DNA from: Arthrobacter dokdonellae
GTDB lineage: Bacteria; Actinomycetota; Actinomycetes; Actinomycetales; Micrococcaceae
Direction of reading: 5' to 3'
DNA: 64,000 bases
Assembly: GCF_003268655.1 (NCBI RefSeq)
Contig: NZ_CP029642.1
Location: forward strand, 1,674,001 to 1,738,000
Shown: piece after piece, positions 36,796 through 46,661 of the stretch
How the letters are laid out: each line of letters opens with the position of its first letter
Position numbering within the stretch: the first letter of the stretch is position 1
Notes under the pieces: generated by a model
What the model was told of the DNA's origin: nothing
Database searches by the model: none
What the model saw: the letters and a program-made list of their open reading frames with translations, nothing else
Made by a program: the position numbers and the translations under genes

Positions 36796-38376
36796 ATGAA
36801 TGCCCATGAACTGATCCGTACCAGCGCGGCCGAAATGGCCGCCAAGCTGGCCGCGGGGACAATGACGTCCGTTGAACTGGTCCAGGCGCACCTGGACCGC
36901 ATTGCCGCCGTGGACGCCGGCGAACGCGGAATCAACGCGTTTCTGCACGTCAACGCGGAGGAGGCGCTGGCCGTTGCGGCCGACGTCGACGCCCGACGCG
37001 CTGCCGGCGAGGAACTCCATGAACTGGCCGGCGTGCCGATCGCCGTCAAGGACCTGATCGTCACGAAGGGCCAGCCCACCACGGCCGGCTCCAAAATCCT
37101 CGAAGGCTGGATGAGCCCGTACGACGCCACCGTCGTGAAGAAGCTCCGCGCAGCCCGCATGCCCATCCTCGGCAAGACGAACCTTGACGAATTCGCCATG
37201 GGCTCCTCCACCGAGCACTCCGCCTACGGCCCCACCCGCAACCCGTGGGACCTGGACCGGATCCCCGGCGGCTCCGGCGGCGGTTCCGCGGCCGCCGTCG
37301 CCGCCTTTGAAGCACCCCTTGCCTTGGGCACGGACACCGGCGGTTCCATCCGCCAGCCCGGCGCCGTCACCGGAACCGTGGGCGTCAAGCCCACCTATGG
37401 CGCGGTGTCCCGTTACGGCGCCATCGCCATGGCGTCCTCGCTGGACCAGATCGGCCCGGTCTCCCGCACCGTGCTTGACTCCGCGCTGCTGCAGGAAGTC
37501 ATCGGCGGGCACGACCCCCAGGACTCCACCTCACTGACGGACCCGTCCACCGGTCTGGCCGACGCCGCCCGCCTGGGCAGCGTCAACGGCATGAAGATCG
37601 GCATCATCAAGGAACTGCACGGCGAGGGCTACCAGGCCGGCGTCGAAAACCGCTTCAACGAATCCCTGGAGCTGCTGCGCGGCGCCGGCGCCGAAATTGT
37701 GGAGGTCTCCTGCCCCAACTTCGGCTACGCGCTCGGTGCCTACTACCTGATCATGCCGTCCGAGGCGTCCTCCAACCTGGCCAAGTTCGACGGCGTCCGC
37801 TTTGGCATGCGCACCCTGCCCGCCGAGGGCCCGCTCACCATCGAACGCGTCATGGGCGCCACCCGCGCCGCCGGCTTTGGCGACGAGGTCAAGCGCCGGA
37901 TCATCCTGGGCACGTACGCCCTCTCGGCGGGCTACTACGACGCCTACTACGGCTCGGCCCAGAAGGTGCGCACCCTGATCCAGCGCGACTTCGCCGCCGC
38001 CTTCGACCAGGTGGACGTGCTGATTTCCCCGACGGCGCCCACCACGGCGTTCAAGCTGGGCGAGAAGCTCAACGACCCCCTCGCCATGTACCTCAACGAC
38101 GTCGCCACCATCCCGGCCAACATGGCCGGCGTGCCCGGCCTGACACTGCCGGGCGGACTGGCGGACGAAGACGGCCTGCCCGTCGGCATCCAGCTGCTGG
38201 CTCCCGCCCGCGAGGACGCGCGCCTGTACCGCGTCGGAGCCGTTCTCGAATCCCTGCTCGAAGCACAGTGGGGCGGGCCGATCCTGGACCAGGCGCCCTC
38301 GCTGGCCGAATCGGCGGCCGAGCCTGTCGATACCCGCGAGAGCGACGAACCTGTTGCCGCCAAGGAGGCCAACTAA
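36796..38376 (+). CDS. gatA: Glutamyl-tRNA(Gln) amidotransferase subunit A
   Basis: The 526-residue amidase subunit releases ammonia from glutamine. The Ser-cisSer-Lys triad region is intact: Lys in [12 protein letters not shown], the glycine-serine-rich [14 protein letters not shown] and nucleophile region [14 protein letters not shown]. It sits between gatC (4-bp gap) and gatB (1-bp stop/start overlap). The C-terminal 20 residues are a slightly extended acidic tail. Length and motifs match the family well. Confidence 0.96.
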   Translation: MNAHELIRTSAAEMAAKLAAGTMTSVELVQAHLDRIAAVDAGERGINAFLHVNAEEALAVAADVDARRAAGEELHELAGVPIAVKDLIVTKGQPTTAGSKILEGWMSPYDATVVKKLRAARMPILGKTNLDEFAMGSSTEHSAYGPTRNPWDLDRIPGGSGGGSAAAVAAFEAPLALGTDTGGSIRQPGAVTGTVGVKPTYGAVSRYGAIAMASSLDQIGPVSRTVLDSALLQEVIGGHDPQDSTSLTDPSTGLADAARLGSVNGMKIGIIKELHGEGYQAGVENRFNESLELLRGAGAEIVEVSCPNFGYALGAYYLIMPSEASSNLAKFDGVRFGMRTLPAEGPLTIERVMGATRAAGFGDEVKRRIILGTYALSAGYYDAYYGSAQKVRTLIQRDFAAAFDQVDVLISPTAPTTAFKLGEKLNDPLAMYLNDVATIPANMAGVPGLTLPGGLADEDGLPVGIQLLAPAREDARLYRVGAVLESLLEAQWGGPILDQAPSLAESAAEPVDTRESDEPVAAKEAN

Positions 38377-39884
38377 TGATCACCGAAACCATCGTCTCCT
38401 TCGAGGAAGCCATGGAAAAGTACGATCCCGTCCTCGGCTTTGAGGTCCACGTCGAGCTGAACACCAAGACGAAGATGTTCTCCTCCGCCCCCAACGTCTT
38501 TGGCGACGAACCCAACTCCAACGTCAACGAAGTCTGCCTGGGCCTGCCCGGCGTGCTGCCCGTGGTGAACAAAAAGGCCGTGGAGTCCTCGATCCTGATC
38601 GGCCTGGCGCTGAACTGCAAGATCGCCCCGCACTGCACCTTTGCCCGCAAGCAGTACTTCTACCCGGACACCCCCAAGAACTTCCAAACCTCACAGTACG
38701 AGGACCCGATCTGCCACGACGGCTGGATCGACATTGAGCTCGACGACGGCACCGTGTTCCGCGTGGAGATCGAGCGCGCGCACATGGAGGAGGACGCCGG
38801 CAAGCTGACCCACATGGGCGGCGCCACCGGACGCATCCAGGGCGCGGACTTCTCGCTGGTGGACTACAACCGCTCCGGCGTGCCGCTGGTGGAAATTGTC
38901 ACCAAGCCGATCGAGGGCGCCGGCTCCCGTGCCCCCGAACTGGCCAAGGCGTACGTCGCCGCCATCCGGGAAATCGTGAAGAACCTCGGCGTTTCCGACG
39001 CCAAGATGGAACGCGGCAACGTCCGCTGCGACGCCAACGTCTCCCTGCGTCCCTACGGCCAGGAAAAGTTCGGCACCCGCACCGAAACCAAGAACGTGAA
39101 CTCGCTGCGCGCCGTCGAAAACGCCGTCCGCTTTGAGATCCAGCGCCACGCCGCAGTCCTGGATTCCGGGGTGCTGATCACGCAGGAAACCCGCCACTGG
39201 CACGAGGACACGAAGTCCACCACGTCGGGGCGCCCCAAGTCCGACGCCGACGACTACCGCTACTTCCCGGAACCGGACCTGGTGCCCATCGTCACCACGG
39301 CCGAATGGGTCGAGGAGCTGCGCTCCCGCCTGCCCGAGCCGCCGGCCGAGCGCCGCAAGCGGCTCCAGGCCGACTGGGGCTACACGGACCTGGAATTCCG
39401 CGACGTGGTCAACGCCGGCCTGCTGGACGAGATCGAGGAAACCGTCACCGCCGGTGCCACGGCCGCCGCCGCCCGCAAGTGGTGGATGGGCGAGATCGCC
39501 CGCCGCGCCAAGCTGGCCGACGTCGACCCCGCCGCGCTGGGCGTCAGCCCCGCCGTCGTGGTGGAGATCGAGAAGCTCATCGCCTCGGGCGCCATCAATG
39601 ACAAGCTGGCCCGCCAGGTCCTGGACGGCGTCCTGGATGGCGAAGGCACGCCGGCGGAGGTGGTCGAGAAGCGCGGCCTGGCCGTGGTGTCCGACGACGG
39701 AGCCCTGCAGTCCGCCATCGACGAGGCACTCGCGGCCCAGCCGGACGTGGCCGATAAGATCCGCGGCGGCAAGGTGCAGGCCGTCGGTGCCATTGTTGGC
39801 GGCGTCATGAAGGCCACCCGAGGCCAGGCCGACGCCGGCCGCGTGCGGGAGCTGATCCTCAAGACGCTCGGCGTCGAAGGGTAG
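38376..39884 (+). CDS. gatB: Aspartyl/glutamyl-tRNA amidotransferase subunit B
   Basis: The 502-residue subunit binds the misacylated tRNA and carries the kinase/transamidase site. Family segments are [57 protein letters not shown] and the C-terminal YqeY-like tail ([20 protein letters not shown]). The start is ATG 38376, whose A is also the last base of the gatA stop; AAGGAGG at 38361 supports it over the longer frame from 38268. A strong terminator follows. Confidence 0.96.
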   Translation: MITETIVSFEEAMEKYDPVLGFEVHVELNTKTKMFSSAPNVFGDEPNSNVNEVCLGLPGVLPVVNKKAVESSILIGLALNCKIAPHCTFARKQYFYPDTPKNFQTSQYEDPICHDGWIDIELDDGTVFRVEIERAHMEEDAGKLTHMGGATGRIQGADFSLVDYNRSGVPLVEIVTKPIEGAGSRAPELAKAYVAAIREIVKNLGVSDAKMERGNVRCDANVSLRPYGQEKFGTRTETKNVNSLRAVENAVRFEIQRHAAVLDSGVLITQETRHWHEDTKSTTSGRPKSDADDYRYFPEPDLVPIVTTAEWVEELRSRLPEPPAERRKRLQADWGYTDLEFRDVVNAGLLDEIEETVTAGATAAAARKWWMGEIARRAKLADVDPAALGVSPAVVVEIEKLIASGAINDKLARQVLDGVLDGEGTPAEVVEKRGLAVVSDDGALQSAIDEALAAQPDVADKIRGGKVQAVGAIVGGVMKATRGQADAGRVRELILKTLGVEG

Positions 39885-39910
39885 TTTCCGCCGCCTCGCC
39901 GGGTGAGCCA

Positions 39911-39948
39911 GGTGGTTGAGCTTGTCGAGACCCGGTGGTCGAGACCCG
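39911..39948. repeat. Dispersed intergenic repeat (GGTTGAGCTTGTCGAGACC type)
   Basis: GGTGGTTGAGCTTGTCGAGA with CC at 39911-39932, plus a second partial copy GGTGGTCGAGACC (39934-39946). A degenerate inverted copy lies at 60615-60637 (GGGTCTCGACAAACTCGACC). Elements of this kind are scattered between genes in actinobacteria. Confidence 0.55.
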
Positions 39949-39971
39949 GCCGCGCGCCCGTCCCCGCCTTT

Positions 39972-40018
39972 CGCGCCCGTTCCCATCGGGTGTGAAGGGC
40001 GGGAACGGGCGCGGTTTT
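39972..40018 (+). terminator. Strong intrinsic terminator after gatCAB
   Basis: Perfect 13-base arms CGCGCCCGTTCCC (39972-39984) and GGGAACGGGCGCG (40001-40013) with a 16-base loop are followed by GTTTTCGTT. It is 87 bp after the gatB stop. Confidence 0.85.
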
Positions 40019-40038
40019 CGTTGTGGCAGGATGAAGCC

Positions 40039-40908
40039 ATGACCTTTGGCTGGGAGATCCGTGCCCGCGTGCAGTTCGAGGGCGACGCCCATGTCATGGA
40101 GGACGCCTGCGGCTTCCACGGGCTCAACGCCTGGGTGATCGACGGTGCAACGCCGCTCCTGGAGCCGCTGGGCCTGCCCGCCGCGTCAGATCCACAGTGG
40201 CTGGCGCAGGCGCTGTCCATAGCCCTCGCCGGGCCCTGCACGGACCCGGCGCGCTCTGGTGTGCGGGCCCGGCTGGCCTCCGCGCTGGCCGCCGTCGACA
40301 CCGCCGCCACGCCCCTGGTCGGGGCGGAGCGGATCCGCTTCCCGTCCGCGGCCATCTCCGTTGCCCAGCTCAATCACGACGGCGTGGAGGTCGCCAGCCT
40401 GGCCGACTGCACCGTCGTCGTGCGCACGGACGACGGCGCCATCCACCTCGTGCGCGCGGGCGACGCCGACGCCGCCGTGGACGCCGTCATGGGCAGTTCC
40501 CCGGAGGACGGGACCCAGGGGAGCCAGTCAGTCGGGACCCCGCCCGCGGCGGGCCCCGCGGATCGCGCCCGCCTGCTCATACTCGACCGCGAACGGCGCA
40601 ACACGCCCGGCAACTTGTGGGTGGCCCGCCGCGAGCCTGAGGCGGCCGACCACGCGCACCTGGTCCAGCTGGGCCGTCCCGAGCTGATGGTGATGGCCAC
40701 CGACGGGGCGTGGCGCGCGGTCGACCTTGGACTGGTCAGCGGGCCGGAGGAATTCCTGGAACGCACCAAGACGACCCTGGACGCCCTGGCCCTGATGCAT
40801 GAATTGCGCAGCAGGCAGGCCGTGATCGGCGAGGTGTCCGACGACGCGGCCGTCCTCACTCTCGCGCCCGCCCCGGAACCGGTCCCGGCACCACCAGCAC
40901 GACAGTGA
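40039..40908 (+). CDS. PP2C-like protein, likely phosphatase-related
   Basis: The 289-residue protein has PP2C-like strands and metal-site remnants: VMEDACGFHGLNAWVIDGAT (an ED and DGAT pair), VEVASLADCTVVVRTDDGAI, ELMVMATDGAWRAVDLGLVS (TDG) and EVSDDAAVLTLA (DDA). The usual DGMGG and DN boxes are replaced, so activity is uncertain. The region about 155-170 is a Gly/Ser-rich insert. Its stop overlaps the start of the next gene (GTGA), so it forms a pair with the aminoglycoside-phosphotransferase-like gene. Role unknown. Confidence 0.7.
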   Translation: MTFGWEIRARVQFEGDAHVMEDACGFHGLNAWVIDGATPLLEPLGLPAASDPQWLAQALSIALAGPCTDPARSGVRARLASALAAVDTAATPLVGAERIRFPSAAISVAQLNHDGVEVASLADCTVVVRTDDGAIHLVRAGDADAAVDAVMGSSPEDGTQGSQSVGTPPAAGPADRARLLILDRERRNTPGNLWVARREPEAADHAHLVQLGRPELMVMATDGAWRAVDLGLVSGPEEFLERTKTTLDALALMHELRSRQAVIGEVSDDAAVLTLAPAPEPVPAPPARQ

Positions 40909-41912
40909 ACACGCGGATCGGCTGGGACGAGCTTCCCCATGGCGTGCGCACCGGCATCGAGGCGATCCTCGGTGGGTCCGTGGTGGAGGCACGCTCCCAG
41001 CCCGGCGGTTTTTCACCCGGGTCGGCGGACCGGGTGCGCCTGGCCTCGGGGCGCCGCGCCTTCGTCAAGGCCGTCAGCGCCGAGGTCAATGCCACCTCCG
41101 CCGCCCTGCACCGGCGGGAGGCCGCAGTGGCCGCCGCCCTCCCGGCAGGCCTGCCCGTGCCCAACTTCCTGGGTTCGTACGACGACGGCACCTGGGTTGC
41201 GCTGGCGTTCACCGACGTGGACGGCCGGCACCCCGCGGAACCGTGGGTGGCTGCCGAGCTGGAACAGGTGCTGGACACGCTCCAGACGGTGGCACGGGCA
41301 AACATGGCAGGTGTTGCAGACCTGCCCGGATGCGCGGATGCGCTCCGCGGCGCCTTCCGCGGCTGGGCGAAGCTGGCCAAACGGCCCATGAAGGGGCTCG
41401 ATCCGTGGGCCGCCGGGAATGTAGAGCGGCTGGCCGGGCTGGCCCGGCACGGTCTGGCCGCCATGGCAGGCACCTCTCTGGTGCACGGGGACCTGCGCAC
41501 CGACAACATCCTGCTGATCGGTCCCGCCGGCAGTAGAATGGACGGATCACGTCGGGGCCCGGGCCGCGCGGTCCTGGTCGACTGGCCGTGGGCCGCGCTG
41601 GGGGCGCCCTGGGTGGACGCACTGTCCGTGATGATCAACGTCAAGTCCCTGGATCCGGGCAGCGACCCGGACGTGCAGCTGCGCGCACATCCCGTGTTCG
41701 CAGGGGTTCGTGCCGGTGACGTGGACGGCGTCCTGGCCGGCTACGCCGGATACTTCCTGGACATGTCCCGCCGCCCGGACCCGCCCGGGCTCCCCACCCT
41801 GCGTGCGTTCCAGCGCCTGCAGGCCGACGCCCTCATCGGCTGGCTGAAGCTCCGCCTCGATGGGGGCTCCCCGGCCCCGCCTCGATCCTGCGCCACTTTG
41901 AGGCTTCGATAA
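40905..41912 (+). CDS. Aminoglycoside-phosphotransferase-family (APH-like) kinase
   Basis: The 335-residue protein has the small-molecule-kinase fold: a nucleotide-binding lobe with Lys in GRRAFVKAVSAE, the catalytic loop LVHGDLRTDNILLIGP (catalytic Asp in HGD) and metal Asp in AVLVDWPWAALGAP. APH-fold enzymes phosphorylate antibiotics, choline, homoserine or sugars; nothing specifies a drug substrate, so resistance should not be assumed. GTG 40905 overlaps the previous stop codon. Its partner is the PP2C-like protein, so the two may oppose each other in a kinase/phosphatase pair; that is inference. Confidence 0.8.
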   Translation: MNTRIGWDELPHGVRTGIEAILGGSVVEARSQPGGFSPGSADRVRLASGRRAFVKAVSAEVNATSAALHRREAAVAAALPAGLPVPNFLGSYDDGTWVALAFTDVDGRHPAEPWVAAELEQVLDTLQTVARANMAGVADLPGCADALRGAFRGWAKLAKRPMKGLDPWAAGNVERLAGLARHGLAAMAGTSLVHGDLRTDNILLIGPAGSRMDGSRRGPGRAVLVDWPWAALGAPWVDALSVMINVKSLDPGSDPDVQLRAHPVFAGVRAGDVDGVLAGYAGYFLDMSRRPDPPGLPTLRAFQRLQADALIGWLKLRLDGGSPAPPRSCATLRLR

Positions 41913-42167
41913 ATCCGGCCCGGAGAGTCTTCGGTGGCAATCCGGGCGTTCAACGGGACTTCAGGCCGTCACAGGCGATCGGTGGTGCAGCTCCTGCGAC
42001 CTGTGGGCCTTGTAGCTCGCGTTAGCTGCACCGCCGGTTGCCGTTTAGGAGCTGGCATTTGGGGCCAAGTGGCAATATGAATGATTTAGATTCGTAATGG
42101 TGCTTTACGGTCACCTTCTTTCAGGGAAGCATGGAGGCACCACTGCCGATCACCTGGAGATAAACCC

Positions 42168-45100
42168 ATGCGCACCCCGGAAACTGCCGTGCCGGCAGTC
42201 CGCACCATCTCCCCGCAAGAGCGCCTGCATCCCGAACTTGAGTGCGGAACGGGAGAGTGGGACAAGCTCCTGTATGGAAACCACAGGATCGTGGTGGAGG
42301 TCCCAGCACCGGACCGTGCAGCGCCTGACCACACAGCGCGGGAGCATTTAAGCGGACCGCCGCGGGCCTGCAATGTCACCCTGCCGTGGCGGCGGCAGGA
42401 TCCCGACCCCGCCGCCGTGGACGTGATTGTGGTCTCCGCCGCCACCGGGAAGCGCGTCCGGAACGTGCTGGCTGGCGAACACACCCCAGCGGCCGGCCGC
42501 TTCACTTTTGAACCAGTGGACGGTGCCGGCAGCTACTACTTTTACTACCTGCCCTACGCCATGGTGGGGCCCGCCCACTACCCACAGGCCCGGAACCTCC
42601 CGGCACGGCCGACGGCGGACCCCGCCTGGGTGCGCGACGTTGCCGGCAGCGTGTGGCCGGGACCGCAGAAACAGCCCGGGCAAGGGCACCCGACGGCCGT
42701 GGCCGTGCGTTACGAGGCCGCCAGCCAGTGGGATTCCTTCGCGCCGATGAACTTCACTGCCACAGCGCAGGAACTCGAGGCTTTCCACGGGCAGTTTGCC
42801 GGTGTCCCGTTTCTGTTGTTTGCCGAGGACCGGCGGCATCCCATTTCAATGCGCTCGGCCATCCCGGCGCACTGGCTTGTCGACGGGCCTGTTGCGGTGG
42901 CGGCGGTGGACGCCCGCGCCGCGGGTCCGGCAGGCGGGCTCACAGCGCGGGCACTGCCGGGAGAAGCCTACGTGCTGCAGCTGGGGCTATACGCGCTGGC
43001 CGGGCTGGACGGCATCACCGTGTCGGTGTCCGGTGCCGGTGCCGGAGACGGTGTCGGACAGGATGCGGCGGACTGCGGGGAGGGCGCGGCCCGCTGCCTG
43101 AACACGGCCGGCGTGGACCGGCTCGGCCGCCCTTTCACCAGGGCGTTGGCCGCGGCCGCGGGCTCCGTCCAGGCCCTCTACGTGGTGCTTCCGGTCCCGG
43201 CGGATGGCGCCGGGACCACCGTGCGTGCCGTCATTGGCGTTTCATGCCCGGCCGGCAGTGCCGCCGTCGAGCTTGGGCTCGAAGTGGCCGCGGCGGGTGA
43301 GGAGGCAGCGGATACCGAACACGGCAGCGCCCCCAACTCCGACGACCCGCAGCTGCTGCGCCGCCTGGCCTGGCTTGATTCCACACTGGCCCAGGACGAC
43401 GAGGTGGTGCAGCCCTTTGCGCCAGTCACCCTTGATGAAGCGACCCGAACGCTGCGCATCCTCGGCCGTACCATGATGTTGGCCGCCAACGGTCTGCCGG
43501 CGCGGCTGGCGTCGACCTTCACGGCAGCGGTCACCGGCACGGACGGACCGGCCCGCGACCTCTTGGCGCGGCCCCTTGACCTTGTACCGGGCCTCGTCTC
43601 CGGCCCCGTAGCCTGGCACTGCGCACCTTTGAAATTCACGGTCGACGGGCCGGCCCGGATCGGCTGGCGCTGCACCTGGACCAGCACGGAGACGTCCCTC
43701 ACCGTCACCGTGGAAGGGCATCTGGAGGCCGACGGTGCTGCCGACTTCGCCGTCCGGCTGCACGTCCCGCACGGGTCCGGCAACGGGGTTTTGCTGGACG
43801 ACGTGCGGCTCACCATGCCCCTGTGCGCCGATGCCGTGCCGTTTGCCATGGGCCTGGGTGTGCCCGGCGGCAAGCGTCCCGGGGACCTTGGCTGGACCTG
43901 GGACGTGGCCGAGCGCAACCAGGACGCGATCTGGCTGGGCGACGCCAACATCGGGGTACAGCTCTCCCTGCGCGACGACAACTACGAACGCCCGTTGAAC
44001 ACGAACTTCTACCGCGAAAAGCCGCTCAATGCGCCGACATCCTGGGCCAACCCGGACGCCCCCGGCGCAGCGGGAGTGTCGCTCCGGGAGGAGCACGGGG
44101 AAGGAGGCGGCGCCGTCGTGCTTGAGGCCTTCAGCGGCGGGCGGGCCTTGGCACCGGGGGACCGGCTCAACTACGCCTTCCGGCTGCTGCTGACCCCGTT
44201 CAAGCCGATCAACCCGCAGCGCCATCTGGCCAACAGGTACTTTCACGATCAGGGCAGCGTGGCGGAGATTGCCGCTGCTGGCGCCACCGTGGTGAACGTT
44301 CACCACGCGACGGCGCTGGCGCCCTACATCAACGATCCCCTGCTGGCCGCGGATGGGCTGGCCAGATACACCGCCGAGGCACACGCGGCCGGGCTGAAGG
44401 TCAAGGTCTATGACACCGTGCGGGAGCTGACGGCGCACAGTCCCGACCTGCTGCCCATGCTGTCGCTGAACGGGGAGATTTTCAACCGCGGGCCGGGCAA
44501 CGGGCACATTTGGCTGCAGGAACACGCCGGCGGCGACTACGTTTCGGCCTGGCATGCGCCCAATGTTGACGACGTTGCAGTGGTCACGGCGGGGGAGTCG
44601 CGCCTGCAGAACTGGTACATCCGCGGGTTGGACGAGCTGGTGCGCCGGACGGGGTTGGACGGGATTTACCTGGACGATATCGCCTTCGACCGGCACGCCA
44701 TGAAGCGGGTCCGCAAGGTGCTTGAGCGCCGCTGCGCAGACCCGGAAATAGACATCCACTCGGCCAACCAGTTCAACGAAAAGGATGGGTTTGCCTCAAG
44801 CGCCAACATGTATCTGGAACAGCTGCCGTACACCGACAGGCTCTGGCTCGGCGAGTACTTCGACTACGACAACGCGGACCCGGCGTACTGGCTGGTGGAG
44901 GTCTCCGGCATCCCGTTCGGGCTCATGGGTGAGATGCTCGAGGGCGGCGGCAACCCGTGGCGCGGGCTGGTGTTTGGCATGACCGGGAGGGCTCCCCGTG
45001 TGGACAACAGGCCGCTGTGGGATTTTTGGGCCGCGCACGGGCTGGCCGGCGCGCCCATGGTGGGGCACTGGGACCCGGCGTCGCCGGTGCGCACCAGCCA

Positions 45101-45341
45101 CCCGGACGTCCTGGCGACGTCGTGGATCACGCCATCGGGGCTGGTGACAGCGCTGGCGAGCTGGGCAGAGGTGCCGGTTGCCGTGACGTTGGGGTTTGCG
45201 GACGGGTTTGAGTCCTTGGCCGTTTCGAGAATTGCGGCCCCGGCTATTGACGCCTTCCAGCCCGGGAGCCAGTACGTGGCCGGTTCGGCCATCACGGTGG
45301 AACCCGGGCGCGGGACGCTGCTGGTCATCAACGGCGCGTGA
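42168..45341 (+). CDS. GH123/DUF6067-like glycoside hydrolase
   Basis: A 1057-residue protein. The N-terminal half is beta-rich. The C-terminal half is a (beta/alpha)8-type glycosidase with family-typical segments: AAAGATVVNVHHATALAPYI, AGLKVKVYDTVRELTAHSPD, TGLDGIYLDDIAFDRHAMKR (an Asp pair likely in the active site) and IDIHSANQFNEKDGFASSAN, followed by YLEQLPYTDRLWLGEYFDYD. DUF6067 proteins are linked to GH123, a beta-N-acetylgalactosaminidase family. There is no signal peptide, so the substrate is probably imported first. GGAG lies 9 bp before ATG 42168. It leads the ABC transporter locus. The 255-bp gap upstream (41913-42167) has no gene. Confidence 0.75.
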   Translation: MRTPETAVPAVRTISPQERLHPELECGTGEWDKLLYGNHRIVVEVPAPDRAAPDHTAREHLSGPPRACNVTLPWRRQDPDPAAVDVIVVSAATGKRVRNVLAGEHTPAAGRFTFEPVDGAGSYYFYYLPYAMVGPAHYPQARNLPARPTADPAWVRDVAGSVWPGPQKQPGQGHPTAVAVRYEAASQWDSFAPMNFTATAQELEAFHGQFAGVPFLLFAEDRRHPISMRSAIPAHWLVDGPVAVAAVDARAAGPAGGLTARALPGEAYVLQLGLYALAGLDGITVSVSGAGAGDGVGQDAADCGEGAARCLNTAGVDRLGRPFTRALAAAAGSVQALYVVLPVPADGAGTTVRAVIGVSCPAGSAAVELGLEVAAAGEEAADTEHGSAPNSDDPQLLRRLAWLDSTLAQDDEVVQPFAPVTLDEATRTLRILGRTMMLAANGLPARLASTFTAAVTGTDGPARDLLARPLDLVPGLVSGPVAWHCAPLKFTVDGPARIGWRCTWTSTETSLTVTVEGHLEADGAADFAVRLHVPHGSGNGVLLDDVRLTMPLCADAVPFAMGLGVPGGKRPGDLGWTWDVAERNQDAIWLGDANIGVQLSLRDDNYERPLNTNFYREKPLNAPTSWANPDAPGAAGVSLREEHGEGGGAVVLEAFSGGRALAPGDRLNYAFRLLLTPFKPINPQRHLANRYFHDQGSVAEIAAAGATVVNVHHATALAPYINDPLLAADGLARYTAEAHAAGLKVKVYDTVRELTAHSPDLLPMLSLNGEIFNRGPGNGHIWLQEHAGGDYVSAWHAPNVDDVAVVTAGESRLQNWYIRGLDELVRRTGLDGIYLDDIAFDRHAMKRVRKVLERRCADPEIDIHSANQFNEKDGFASSANMYLEQLPYTDRLWLGEYFDYDNADPAYWLVEVSGIPFGLMGEMLEGGGNPWRGLVFGMTGRAPRVDNRPLWDFWAAHGLAGAPMVGHWDPASPVRTSHPDVLATSWITPSGLVTALASWAEVPVAVTLGFADGFESLAVSRIAAPAIDAFQPGSQYVAGSAITVEPGRGTLLVINGA

Positions 45342-45437
45342 TTGTGGCCGACCCTGTAAACCCGCTGCGGCGCGGCAACGGCGTCAATCCGGGGTCCCGG
45401 AAGTTGTCGGGCCGCCGCGCATGAGTGAGCATGAGCT

Positions 45438-45454
45438 ATTCGAATAATTTGAAT
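45438..45454. promoter_or_regulatory. AT-rich 17-bp palindrome upstream of the ABC operon
   Basis: ATTCGAATAATTTGAAT is a near-perfect inverted repeat (ATTC.AAT...ATT.GAAT) in otherwise GC-rich DNA, 128 bp before the permease start. It could be a regulator site; the regulator is unknown. Confidence 0.4.
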
Positions 45455-45491
45455 CATGTTCTTGCATCTGGAGTATCGGTGGTTTACCTTT

Positions 45492-45505
45492 GTTAAACGG
45501 TTAAC
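45492..45505. promoter_or_regulatory. LacI-family operator-like site
   Basis: GTTAAACGGTTAAC is a 14-bp near-palindrome with the central CG typical of LacI/CcpA-family operators. It lies 77 bp upstream of the first permease gene. The LacI-family gene at 49440-50462 in the same locus is the obvious candidate to bind it and repress the transporter until the sugar is present. Confidence 0.55.
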
Positions 45506-45581
45506 ACGTGTGGCGGGCATCACAGCCCGTGGCGTTTGTCGTGTGCACCCGCTAACCACCGAACCGACACCAGGAGCAGCA

Positions 45582-46634
45582 ATGAGCCCGACGACACGTC
45601 AGGAAACCCTGGAAGCTGGCACTCCCGCCGCGGCCCTCGTGCCTTCCCTGGAACGGAGCCCGGACCGGCGCACGCGGCGGCGAAAGCGCACGGCCGCAAG
45701 GAACGCCTCCGCGCACGGCGTTCCGTTCAAGGTCCGCTGGCGCCGCGACTGGCAGATGGTGCTGATGATGGTGCCCGGCGTGCTGGTCATGCTCTTGTTC
45801 GCCTACATTCCCATCCTTGGAAACGTGATCGCGTTCCAGGACTACCAGCCGTACCTGACCATCTTTGAGGCACCGTTTGTCGGGCTGCAAAAATTTGTCG
45901 GACTCTTTGACGATCCCGACTTCCTGGACGCCTTCAGAAACACGATGGTTCTCGCGGTCACACAGCTCGTGTTGTTCTTTCCGGTGCCGATCATCCTGGC
46001 CCTTGTTGTCGATTCCCTCTCGCCAAGGCGCCTGCGCAACGTATTCCAGTCGATCGTGTACCTGCCGCACTTCCTGTCCTGGGTCCTGGTCATCACCTTC
46101 TTCCAGGAATTCCTCGGCGGCGCCGGCTTTATCAACAACACGCTCAAGTTGATGGGAATGGGGTCCATCCCGTTCATGACCGATCCGGCGACGTTCCCCC
46201 TGATGGCCACCCTCCAGTTGGTCTGGAAGGACGCCGGATGGGCCATGATCATCTTTCTGGCGGCACTGTCCACAGTGGATGTCTCCCTCTACGAAGCCGC
46301 GGCGGCCGACGGCGCCGGGCGCTGGCGCCGCCTGTGGCACGTCACACTGCCTGCGCTCCGACCGGTCATCATCCTTCTGCTCATCCTGCGCATCGGGGAC
46401 ATCCTCAGCGTCGGCTTTGAACAGTTCATCCTCCAGCGGGACAATGTCGGGCCCGGCGCGGCCGAGGTCCTGGACACCTACGTCTACTATTCGGGCGTGA
46501 TTGGCGGCGACTGGAGCGCCGGCGCCGCGGCCGGCCTGGCCAAGGGCGTCATCAGCGCACTGCTCATCTGGGGCGCCAACTCCCTGGCCCACAAGTTCGG
46601 CGAAGCCGGGCTCTTTCAAAAGAAGGTCGGCTAG
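45582..46634 (+). CDS. CUT1-family sugar ABC transporter permease (LplB/UgpA-like)
   Basis: The 350-residue inner-membrane permease starts at ATG 45582 behind CAGGAG. A basic cytoplasmic N-terminus (RRTRRRKRTAARN) precedes about six membrane segments. The EAA loop that contacts the ATPase is EAAAADGAGRWRRLWHVTLP, with the conserved Gly. LplB-type sequences such as GIGNVIAFQDYQ-like ILGNVIAFQDYQPYL occur near the first periplasmic loop. Together with the next two genes it forms an oligosaccharide importer. No ATPase gene is in the locus, so a shared MsmK-type ATPase is likely. Confidence 0.92.
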   Translation: MSPTTRQETLEAGTPAAALVPSLERSPDRRTRRRKRTAARNASAHGVPFKVRWRRDWQMVLMMVPGVLVMLLFAYIPILGNVIAFQDYQPYLTIFEAPFVGLQKFVGLFDDPDFLDAFRNTMVLAVTQLVLFFPVPIILALVVDSLSPRRLRNVFQSIVYLPHFLSWVLVITFFQEFLGGAGFINNTLKLMGMGSIPFMTDPATFPLMATLQLVWKDAGWAMIIFLAALSTVDVSLYEAAAADGAGRWRRLWHVTLPALRPVIILLLILRIGDILSVGFEQFILQRDNVGPGAAEVLDTYVYYSGVIGGDWSAGAAAGLAKGVISALLIWGANSLAHKFGEAGLFQKKVG

Positions 46635-46661
46635 GCTCCGCCGGCCGCAAGGAGAACTCTC

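Noticed and set aside
40905..41912. APH-like kinase as an antibiotic resistance gene
   Set aside because: The fold is shared by many metabolic kinases, and nothing in the sequence or context points to a drug.
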